This document shows positions 1-5,600 of a stretch of DNA of 6,816 nt, piece by piece. A program made the position numbers and the translations under genes. The DNA comes from CAZVCJ01 sp964625745 (GTDB taxonomy: Bacteria; Chloroflexota; Anaerolineae; VGOG01): the NCBI GenBank assembly GCA_964625745.1, contig CAZVCJ010000204.1:1-6816 (forward strand), in the 5' to 3' direction. The notes beneath the pieces are model-generated. The model ran no database searches and had not been told where the DNA came from. It worked only from the letters and a program-made list of their open reading frames with translations. Numbering within the stretch: position 1 is the first letter of the stretch; each line of letters starts with the position of its first letter.

Positions 1-24
1 TTCACCCGGCGATAAGGCGGCGTC

Positions 25-1254
25 TCAACGGCTTACTTTTTCCGTCATCAGGGGCGATTCCCTGAGTCTGGTGCAGAGAAGCAGGCTTAGAACCATGAGT
101 CCGATGAGCACAACCAAAGGCGAGGTCATCGAACCTGTTTCCGGCGACTTGAAGCTGTCCATTCCGAAGATGAAGACGATCCCTGAGATTTGCCCCACGA
201 GCAACAGCAGGCCGTTTGACGTGCCTTCTGGTGCTGGATAGGCAACTTCGGCGCCATACTGGAATCCAATCGGACCGGCGCTCAGCAAGAAGAAACCCAG
301 GACAAAGGCTGCGGCCAGCAGGAGCCAGTAGCCTGTGGCGTAGGTGATGCCGACGAGTCCCAGAGTCGCGCCAGCCAGAGCCAGGATCATGAACGGGGTT
401 CTCCTCCGGTAGCGGTCGGAGAGCGATGGCACGATCAGGGCGCCGATGATGCCACCTACGATCATCACCCCTCCGATGATTCCGGCCTGGGTGATCGAGA
501 ACCCTCTTGGCCTGACGATGTTCTCGATCCACGTCGTCACCCCATTGAATGTCCCCAGGCCCACGAAGAAGATGAGCATCAGAAAGACGAAGTTCCTCTG
601 GCGCAGGGTGTGCTTGAGGCCATCGAGAACCAGGGAGCGCTCTTCCTGGTCCGGGGGGCACGGAGGCGTCGGAGGGCGCTCCCTGGCGACTCCGAAAAAG
701 ACCACGGCGGCGACCACGGACACAATCCCGTAGGCAACCAGCATGGCGCCGATGCCAGAGCGGATCGTAAGGTACGGGGTTAGCGCCAAACCCACGAAGA
801 TGCCCAGGTACATAGCCAGCGATCCCAGGCCGGACGCGGTCGCCCGCTCCTGAATGGGAAACCAGCGAGCAGCCACCTTGGTGATGGCATTGAGGATGAA
901 CGGCTGCCCAATGGCAATGCCAATCTGGGAAACGAGCACCAGCGTGTAATCTGCCGCCCACAGGCCCCGCAGCAAGCCAAAGATGCCCGTCAGCGCGGCG
1001 CCTATTCCCACGGCGACGCGGATCCCATAGGTATCAATGGCCCACGAGGCGGGGATCGAGATGACGATGTACACGATCATAAAGCTCATGGACAACAGGC
1101 CGATGCTGAGGTCTGAGACCCCATAATATTGGGCCGCGCTGCTCGTGATCGGGGCAAAGGTGATCCACAGAAGCTGGTTGACGACGACGACCAACATAAA
1201 CGCCAGCAGCACCACCCATCGGTAACCATAGACCTTGAAGCTAATTTGTTCCAT
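25..1254 (-). CDS. MFS transporter, FLVCR-like
   Basis: A 409-aa integral membrane protein, probably a 12-helix major facilitator that moves a small solute across the inner membrane. Hydrophobic segments begin at about residue 13 and alternate with short loops. A longer proline-rich, charged loop at about 190-221 (RERPPTPPCPPDQEER) separates the two halves. MFS motif A-like loops occur at about 70-82 (SWAIDTYGIRVAV) and 277-286 (SLSDRYRRRT). The stretches RWFPIQERATASGLG (130-144) and YPAPEGTSNGLL (339-350) resemble conserved parts of the FLVCR-type branch (eukaryotic haem/choline carriers and bacterial relatives), but the substrate cannot be told from sequence. The start is supported by AAGGAGGT (1263-1270) 8 nt upstream of the ATG. 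The gene lies 55 bp after the metallopeptidase gene with no clear promoter or terminator between them, so it may be cotranscribed. It ends with TGA at 25-27; the 24 bases beyond hold nothing recognisable. The MFS call is firm and the subfamily tentative. Confidence 0.88.
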   Translation of the reverse strand: MEQISFKVYGYRWVVLLAFMLVVVVNQLLWITFAPITSSAAQYYGVSDLSIGLLSMSFMIVYIVISIPASWAIDTYGIRVAVGIGAALTGIFGLLRGLWAADYTLVLVSQIGIAIGQPFILNAITKVAARWFPIQERATASGLGSLAMYLGIFVGLALTPYLTIRSGIGAMLVAYGIVSVVAAVVFFGVARERPPTPPCPPDQEERSLVLDGLKHTLRQRNFVFLMLIFFVGLGTFNGVTTWIENIVRPRGFSITQAGIIGGVMIVGGIIGALIVPSLSDRYRRRTPFMILALAGATLGLVGITYATGYWLLLAAAFVLGFFLLSAGPIGFQYGAEVAYPAPEGTSNGLLLLVGQISGIVFIFGMDSFKSPETGSMTSPLVVLIGLMVLSLLLCTRLRESPLMTEKVSR

Positions 1255-1262
1255 CGGACAAG

Positions 1263-1270
1263 ACCTCCTT
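1263..1270 (-). promoter_or_regulatory. Strong ribosome binding site of the MFS gene
   Basis: AAGGAGGT on the minus strand, 8 nt from the ATG at 1254. It is preceded by an A-rich leader (1271-1296) with little secondary structure. It fixes the start and lets the transporter be translated independently of the upstream peptidase gene. Confidence 0.8.
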
Positions 1271-1309
1271 ATTTTTGTGTTTTGTGCCTGTTTTTGCTAT
1301 GAGGCGCGG

Positions 1310-1855
1310 CTAACCACTGGATGCTGTCCATCGCGCCAAACGAAGCTCGCGGTCCTTCCAGTCGGGGATATAACAACTTATCAGCGCCTGGAATCCCCTA
1401 CCGTGGTTTGGAATCTTGAGGTGGACCAACTCGTGGCAGATGACGTACTCCACCAGGTCTCGGGGGAGCTCTAGCAGGTCGGTGCTCAATGTGAGGATGC
1501 CATTGCTGGAGCAAGACGCCCATTTGTTCCTCATAGCCCTTACTTGCACACGTCTGATTTCCACGCCGAGACACTCTGACCATAGGGTCGCCAGTTCATT
1601 CAGGTCTTCGAGCAAGACTTCCGAAGTCTCCAAGACTTCGGAAGTCTGGAGCTTTTGCAGGCCGGCCTCAATGAAGGCTTGCACACGTAAGCTATCGGCA
1701 TCTAGCTCGGCTGGGATGAGCACCTGAATGCCCACAGGCGTCACCCACATGGCCAGTGTCTGGCGGTCTTGCGGGACTATCTCTATGGGCGGAAGAGATG
1801 TAAGACTTCCGAAGTCTCCCAGGCTGCGGAAGTCTTTTGCTTTACCTTGCTTCAT
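1310..1855 (-). CDS. YgjP/DUF45 (M48-like) zinc metallopeptidase
   Basis: A 181-aa soluble protein of the YgjP/WLM (DUF45) family, related to SprT-like and M48 zincin peptidases. Visible hallmarks are VRAMRNKWASCSSNGILTLS (105-124), matching the family's R-x-W-G/A-S-C signature, then the zinc site HELVH (H141, E142, H145) and a third likely ligand H151 in NHGRGF. The core family begins at about residue 22 (PPIEIVPQDRQTLAMWV). Residues 7-18 and 70-82 are encoded by two copies of a palindromic repeat and look like in-frame insertions into a poorly conserved N-terminus and a helical linker. The ATG overlaps the hsdR stop as ATGA (1852-1855), a classic translational-coupling arrangement that supports this start. 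DUF45 genes next to type I restriction genes are a recurring arrangement as I recall. A role in processing or turnover of HsdR or of DNA-bound protein is inference. There is no signal peptide. Confidence 0.88.
   Translation of the reverse strand: MKQGKAKDFRSLGDFGSLTSLPPIEIVPQDRQTLAMWVTPVGIQVLIPAELDADSLRVQAFIEAGLQKLQTSEVLETSEVLLEDLNELATLWSECLGVEIRRVQVRAMRNKWASCSSNGILTLSTDLLELPRDLVEYVICHELVHLKIPNHGRGFQALISCYIPDWKDRELRLARWTASSG
1614..1647. repeat. Palindromic repeat pair, copy A (inside the peptidase gene)
   Basis: Two 15-bp palindromes separated by CCA: AGACTTCCGAAGTCT (1615-1629) and AGACTTCGGAAGTCT (1633-1647). Each is a perfect 7+1+7 inverted repeat, and the two are reverse complements of each other, so the 34-bp unit is nested-symmetric. 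On the minus strand it reads in frame as QTSEVLETSEV (residues 70-80 of the peptidase). The same composite occurs at 1802-1835, matching at 31 of 34 positions by hand alignment. This looks like a dispersed palindromic element tolerated inside a gene. Confidence 0.85.
1802..1835. repeat. Palindromic repeat pair, copy B (N-terminus of the peptidase gene)
   Basis: AGACTTCCGAAGTCT (1803-1817), a 3-nt spacer CCC, then AGGCTGCGGAAGTCT (1821-1835), a second arm with two changes. It lies just downstream of the ATGA junction with hsdR and encodes KDFRSLGDFGSL (residues 7-18). The reading frame relative to the repeat differs from copy A, so the shared DNA gives unrelated peptides. This argues that the DNA, not the peptide, is what has been copied. 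Confidence 0.8.
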
Positions 1856-4812
1856 GACGCCACCACACGATACATCCTGAGCAGGTTGTCCACTGTCTCT
1901 CTGAGAGCTTTAACTCGTCGGGCGTTAGCTTGCATCTCGGCTGCCCCCTCACTGATCGCCCTCTGCAGGGGTAGTCTCAGCAGCTTGTACATTTCGGCTC
2001 GTACCTTGCGTTGCAGCCCGGCATTGTAGGGCCAGCCAGGGTGCTCGGCCAGAACGCGATGGGCGGCCTGGGCAGCGGTATCTGGATTGACCACGCCCTG
2101 CCCTTTGAGCACCCAATACAACGCAAATTCCCCGCGTGTCAGGTCGCTTTCGGCCTGCTGGGCCTCGGCCGTGACCGCTTCCTTGGCCAGGGCGCCAAGT
2201 TGCTCCAGGGCGGCCTCCACGCTGATCTGGCGGTCCCGCAGACGCTGGATGACCACCTCGACCCGCTCACCGATGGAGATCAGATAGGGCTGCTCTTGCT
2301 GGTATCGCTCGATGTGGACGATCAAGCTGCGATACAGGTTGGTGACCTTGACCCTGTCGCTGACGTTATCCGCCTTGACCACGTTGGCGATGTCCCGATT
2401 GATGGGGTAGAGGGGCAGCGTGTCCACCACGGGCGCCGCTTCCACGTGTTTCCGAATGAGGGCATCGGTCTTGCGCAGCAGCTCCCGCTGGAGGCGCCGC
2501 CTCTCGGCCTCTGGATTGAAGTAGTTGTAGACCACCTGGTAGACCTGCACGATGAGGGCGTAGTCGTCCAGGTAGTCCCGCAGGAAGGGATCAGGCGAGA
2601 GGATCTCGTAGGCCGTCTGCAATTCCTTGAACAGGCTGGTGAAGGATTCCCGGCGCTCCTCATCGAAGAAGTGGTCAATGATGCGGGCCGGGCGGCCCGG
2701 GTCGTCCGACAGGTTGATGGGCGCGATGGAAGCCTGGGTTGCCAGCAGCAGGTCCACGAACCGCTCTTTGAGCTTCTCCAGGTCTATCAGCCCTTTGGAG
2801 ATGGTGGCCAGGTCGAAGGCCAGCGCGCGCTGCAAGTCCTCGAACACGCCGATGTAGTCCACGATCAGCCCATTCTCTTTGTCGGGATAGGGCCGGTTGA
2901 CGCGGGCGATGGCCTGGAGCAGGGTGTGGTCTTTGAGCGGCTTGTCCAGGTACATGGCGTAGAGGACCGGCGCGTCGTAGCCGGTGAGCAGTTTCTGGGT
3001 GACGATGAGGATCTTGGGCAGATCGTCGGGGGCGCGGAAGGCCTTGCGCACCCGCTTCTCCTCGGCGTCGTCCAGGTGATGCTGGCGCATCAGGTCCCCA
3101 TTCTTGTGGTAGGGGGTGTAAACTACCCGGCTGTACTCAGGCGGCAAGTGGCGGTCCAGGGCCTCTTTGTACAGGGCGCAAGCCTCTCGGTCCACCGCCA
3201 CCACGAAGGCTTTGAAGCCCAGAGGTTCCACGTTCTCCCGGTAGTGCCGGGCGATGTGGGCGGCGATCTCCTCCACCCGGTCGGGCGCTTTGAGCACTGC
3301 CTTCAGCTTGTCGGCCTTGTCCAGAAGGCGGTTGAGCTCTTCGATGCTGGCGATGCCCGCATCTTCTACCACGCGGAAGAACTCGTCTTCGAGGGTCTGC
3401 CGGTCCAGACGCAATTCGGTGGGGGTGAGGGTGTAGTAGAGGGGAACGGTGGTGCCATCCTCGATGGACTCGTCAATGCCGTACTTGTCCTGGTAGCCGT
3501 CGGGGTCGGGCCGTCCGAAAGTCTCGAAGGTGCCTCGCCCCACGATGCCCCGATCAATGGGCGTGCCGGTGAAGCCGAAGTAGAAGGCATTGGGCAGCGC
3601 GGCCCGCATGTAGGTGGCCAGGTCGCCTTCTTGGGTGCGGTGAGCCTCGTCTATCAGCACCACCATGTTGTGGCGGGTATTCAGGTGTTTGGGGATGCGA
3701 TCGAACTTGTGGATAGTGGTGACGATCAACCCCCGGTAGTCGGAGGCTAGCAGTTCCCGCAGGTGGCGCTTGCTCTCGGCCCGCACGACAGTCGGAAAGC
3801 CAAAGGCCTCCAGGTTTTGGGCCATTTGTGTTTCCAGTTCTCGGCGGTCCACCACTGCCAGCAGGGTGGGGTTTTCCAATGCTGGGAGGCGGCGTAATTT
3901 GTGGGCGGCGACGATCATGGTTAACGTCTTGCCGGAGCCTTGGGTGTGCCAGATGAGGCCGGTGTTAGCCCCCCCTCGTTCCCCCCCAACTCTGGGGGGG
4001 AGGTTGGTGAGTACCCTCCGCACGATGCGTTCGGTGGCTCGAATCTGATGGGGGCGCAGGACGAACTTGTGGGTCTCATCGTCAGCGCGGAAGAAGATGA
4101 CGTAGTCGCGCAGGATGCGCAGCAGGTGCTCCTGGTCGAAGAGGGTCTTGCTGAGGTTTTCCAGACCATAGCCTTTGCCGTCGGCCTTCCAGCGGTAGAA
4201 GGCCTTGAGGCTGTCGTTCCAGGTGGCCCCGTAGTGGATGCGCACGTCACAGGCGGCGAAGAACTGGGTGAACTTGAGCAGTTCGGGGATGCGGTCGGTG
4301 TAGGTGTGTTGCACCTGATCGAAGGCCTCCAGTTCCGCTTCGGGCACGGTGGGGCTTTTGTTCTCGATGAGGGCCACCGGGAAGCCGTTGACGAAGAGGA
4401 GCATGTCCAACCGTCGTCGGTCCCGGTCCTCGAAGGGGAACTCCTGGGTGAAGGTGAAGCGGTTGTTGGCAGGCGTGTCGAAGTCAATCAGCGTCAGGTT
4501 CAGCTCTCGCTTTTCGGCCTCGCTGTAGACCGTCTTGTGCCCGCGCAGGTAGTGCAGGAAGTCCTCGTTGCCGGCGATGTGGGGGTGCACCCCGCGCAGC
4601 CGGCGCAACACGTCGTCTACGTTGGCTTCGGTGACGAGACCGGGGTTGAGGGTGGTGAGTTGCTGGCGGGCGACAGGCACGATGAAAGGCTCCCGCTCGT
4701 CGCCGTTCCGCGCATTCTTGATTTCGTCCGGCGGCAGGTAGTCCCAGCCAATGCCGATGAGGTAGTTGACCAGGGCGTCCTGCACATCGCGTTTTTCGCT
4801 AAGGCGGGTCAT
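1852..4812 (-). CDS. hsdR: Type I restriction enzyme R subunit (HsdR)
   Basis: A 986-aa subunit that translocates DNA and cuts it in the HsdR2M2S1 complex, of usual length for the family. The N-terminal PD-(D/E)xK nuclease shows D136, E150 and K152 (RRLDMLLF...ALIENK), with the D-x13-E-x-K spacing of EcoR124I. The SF2 motor follows: Walker A at 288-296 (WHTQGSGKT), DEAH 388-391, TGTP 415-418, LLTGYDAP 608-615, and QAIARVNRPY 633-642 (arginine-finger motif VI). The rest is the helical C-terminal region. All key residues are intact. I chose the ATG at 4812 (MTRLSEKRDVQ). The frame stays open to an ATG at 4896, but the extra 28 residues look unlike the family and lie over the divergent gene's promoter and start. 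The Shine-Dalgarno at 4812 is weak. Residues about 269-284 are encoded by a G/C-run repeat just before Walker A. hsdM and hsdS are not beside it here, though an hsdS-like tail lies at the right edge. Confidence 0.95.
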   Translation of the reverse strand: MTRLSEKRDVQDALVNYLIGIGWDYLPPDEIKNARNGDEREPFIVPVARQQLTTLNPGLVTEANVDDVLRRLRGVHPHIAGNEDFLHYLRGHKTVYSEAEKRELNLTLIDFDTPANNRFTFTQEFPFEDRDRRRLDMLLFVNGFPVALIENKSPTVPEAELEAFDQVQHTYTDRIPELLKFTQFFAACDVRIHYGATWNDSLKAFYRWKADGKGYGLENLSKTLFDQEHLLRILRDYVIFFRADDETHKFVLRPHQIRATERIVRRVLTNLPPRVGGERGGANTGLIWHTQGSGKTLTMIVAAHKLRRLPALENPTLLAVVDRRELETQMAQNLEAFGFPTVVRAESKRHLRELLASDYRGLIVTTIHKFDRIPKHLNTRHNMVVLIDEAHRTQEGDLATYMRAALPNAFYFGFTGTPIDRGIVGRGTFETFGRPDPDGYQDKYGIDESIEDGTTVPLYYTLTPTELRLDRQTLEDEFFRVVEDAGIASIEELNRLLDKADKLKAVLKAPDRVEEIAAHIARHYRENVEPLGFKAFVVAVDREACALYKEALDRHLPPEYSRVVYTPYHKNGDLMRQHHLDDAEEKRVRKAFRAPDDLPKILIVTQKLLTGYDAPVLYAMYLDKPLKDHTLLQAIARVNRPYPDKENGLIVDYIGVFEDLQRALAFDLATISKGLIDLEKLKERFVDLLLATQASIAPINLSDDPGRPARIIDHFFDEERRESFTSLFKELQTAYEILSPDPFLRDYLDDYALIVQVYQVVYNYFNPEAERRRLQRELLRKTDALIRKHVEAAPVVDTLPLYPINRDIANVVKADNVSDRVKVTNLYRSLIVHIERYQQEQPYLISIGERVEVVIQRLRDRQISVEAALEQLGALAKEAVTAEAQQAESDLTRGEFALYWVLKGQGVVNPDTAAQAAHRVLAEHPGWPYNAGLQRKVRAEMYKLLRLPLQRAISEGAAEMQANARRVKALRETVDNLLRMYRVVAS
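3966..4010. repeat. C7/C7/G7 repeat embedded in hsdR
   Basis: The plus strand carries three homopolymer runs of seven: C (3969-3975), C (3981-3987) and G (3994-4000). The second and third can pair as a 7-bp GC stem around the loop aactct. On the minus strand it encodes NLPPRVGGERGGAN, just upstream of the Walker A motif. Known HsdR proteins usually have a short variable linker here between the 'HQxxAxxxIV' region and GLIWHTQGSGKT. I recall the peptide pattern PPExGG/PPRxGG as a product of a dispersed intergenic repeat in Chloroflexota and cyanobacteria. It is therefore probably an in-frame repeat insertion. Confidence 0.65.
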
Positions 4813-4833
4813 TGGAGGGCCTGGCTCCGTGAA

Positions 4834-4862
4834 TTGACTTTTTCGTTCAAGTCCGCTATAAT
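4834..4862 (+). promoter_or_regulatory. Sigma70-type promoter of the small plus-strand gene
   Basis: TTGACT (-35, 4834-4839), a 17-bp spacer, then TATAAT (-10, 4857-4862), close to the ideal housekeeping promoter. A second TATAAT overlaps at 4862-4867, but its spacing of 22 bp is poor. Transcription would start near 4869, leaving an 18-20 nt leader that is mostly the Shine-Dalgarno region. On the opposite strand the same AT-rich block gives TATATT/TATTAT, a possible -10 for hsdR, but without a good -35. Confidence 0.8.
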
Positions 4863-4870
4863 ATAATGCG

Positions 4871-4881
4871 AAAGGAGGAGG
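4871..4881 (+). promoter_or_regulatory. Strong ribosome binding site deciding the 4887 start
   Basis: AAAGGAGGAGG lies 5 nt before the ATG at 4887. An in-frame ATG at 4866 precedes this site and sits at or before the predicted transcription start, so it cannot be the main start. Confidence 0.8.
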
Positions 4882-4886
4882 ACAGA

Positions 4887-5174
4887 ATGAACGCACAAAC
4901 TGAATTCAGCGGGCGAGATGAAACCTTGGCTGCTGGCCTATATACCGGTGTGGCCGAAGTCACTGTCCCCCAGATACACGTTACTCACTTCGAGTACACC
5001 ATTCGCCGTCGTGGATTCTTAGACGATGTTGCCAATACCTTTGGCAAGAGCCTGAGTCAACCGCTGTCCGCAGAGCATCGTGCCCTGTTAGAACGAGGTG
5101 AGGAGCAATTGCCCGAGGACATAGCTCTGGCCACACGGATGCACGATGTCCAGCGGGAAACGCTAGTTGGCTGA
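4887..5174 (+). CDS. Small protein of unknown function, divergent from hsdR
   Basis: A 95-aa protein I do not recognise. It begins MNAQTEFSGRDETLAAG. The middle is HVTHFEYTIRRRGFLDDVAN (31-50), with a basic cluster RRR, and the C-terminal third is charged and probably helical (LSAEHRALLERGEEQLPEDI, 60-79). There is no signal peptide, membrane segment, obvious helix-turn-helix or metal-binding cysteine pair. That it is a real gene is supported by a near-consensus promoter, a strong Shine-Dalgarno sequence and an intrinsic terminator 35 nt after its stop, making a compact single-gene unit. It is the only plus-strand gene here, starts 74 bp from the divergent hsdR start, and overlaps the 3' end of the MazF-like gene tail to tail by 12 bp. 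Its position between toxin and restriction gene makes a regulatory, antitoxin or anti-restriction role conceivable, but nothing in the sequence proves one. Confidence 0.75.
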   Translation: MNAQTEFSGRDETLAAGLYTGVAEVTVPQIHVTHFEYTIRRRGFLDDVANTFGKSLSQPLSAEHRALLERGEEQLPEDIALATRMHDVQRETLVG

Positions 5175-5594
5175 CCTCCCAATCAAATACTGAACTCCCA
5201 AAGCCCTCAATAATGGCTCGTACATGCGAGCCATTATTTTTTTGTTCAGTTGCGTCAGGTAGTATTGATCGGGTAAGCCTGGGCGCGTAGGCACGCAGTA
5301 GATCTGATCCACTTTGGCGACGGAATCTTTTTCCAACCCGGAACATTCGGCCTTGGTAATCAGGACGTGGAACTGGTAGCCTTCTTTTCGGTGCTCCGCG
5401 CCTGACAAAGGAACAAGCAGCACGGTGCCTTTCAACGTGGTGTTGGTGTCGCTGACCACAATAGCCAAATGCGGTTCGGCCATTGTGTGTTGTTGAGCAC
5501 GGGGCATACCGAAATCGTACCAGTAGACATCTCCCCACCGAGGGTACCGATCAAACGCAAAGTCGGCGAAACGAACATGGGCTGGGAATGGCAT
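5163..5594 (-). CDS. PemK/MazF-like endoribonuclease toxin
   Basis: A 143-aa protein with the PemK/MazF layout. RWGDVYWYDFG (19-29) corresponds to the first strand (MazF MGDLIWVDF). EPHLAIVVSD (40-49) matches HRPAVVLS, TVLLVPLSG (57-65) matches CLCVPCTT, GYQFHV (72-77) matches GYPFEV, and SVAKVDQIYCV (91-101) matches VALADQVKSI. Family members cut mRNA or tRNA at short sequences. Aligned with E. coli MazF, catalytic Arg29 is replaced by His42 and Thr52 by Ser64, so activity or specificity may differ. The 18-residue N-terminal extension (MPFPAHVRFADFAFDRYP) is unusual, but the next Met is inside strand 1 and GGAGGAG (5604-5610) lies 9 nt before this ATG. The gene starts 6 bases after the SDH-like gene's stop, so the two are surely one transcript. 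No classical MazE-type antitoxin is adjacent. The last 12 bases overlap the convergent small gene. Confidence 0.82.
   Translation of the reverse strand: MPFPAHVRFADFAFDRYPRWGDVYWYDFGMPRAQQHTMAEPHLAIVVSDTNTTLKGTVLLVPLSGAEHRKEGYQFHVLITKAECSGLEKDSVAKVDQIYCVPTRPGLPDQYYLTQLNKKIMARMYEPLLRALGVQYLIGRSAN
5209..5243 (+). terminator. Intrinsic terminator of the small gene, inside the toxin CDS
   Basis: A perfect 12-bp stem AATAATGGCTCG (5209-5220) / CGAGCCATTATT (5227-5238) with the loop TACATG, running into seven T (5237-5243). It starts 35 nt after the stop of the 95-aa gene. On the minus strand the same bases encode residues about 118-129 of the MazF-like protein (KKIMARMYEPLL). The T-run makes it plus-directed; it is not expected to stop toxin transcription. 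Confidence 0.85.
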
Positions 5595-5600
5595 GATCCC

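Noticed and set aside
2..961. Minus-strand open frame of 319 codons overlapping the MFS gene
   Set aside because: It is an alternate-frame reading of the transporter gene, rich in Arg/His/Pro, with no motif.
1614..1647. Palindromes considered as an intrinsic terminator
   Set aside because: They lie inside the peptidase coding sequence and are not followed by a T-run on either strand, unlike the hairpin at 5209-5243.
1614..1835. Palindrome copies considered as a CRISPR array
   Set aside because: There are only two units, 154 bp apart, with no regular spacers, and they are embedded in a conserved gene.
2011..3750. Long plus-strand open frame of 579 codons opposite hsdR
   Set aside because: It mirrors the codons of an unmistakable HsdR, has valine/glycine-rich low-information composition and no ribosome binding site, and shows no family motif. 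It is a typical antisense shadow in GC-rich DNA.
3940..4866. Plus-strand open frame of 308 codons opposite the hsdR N-terminus
   Set aside because: Same frame and character as the other antisense shadow. It lies over the PD-(D/E)xK domain of hsdR and runs through the true promoter of the small gene.
4813..4896. Longer hsdR start at 4896 (28 extra residues)
   Set aside because: The extension MRSFCPPPFALYYSGLERKS is unlike HsdR N-termini, overlaps the start and promoter of the divergent gene, and would need a transcript beginning inside that gene. The ATG at 4812 leads directly into the usual SEKRDVQDALVNYL-type start.
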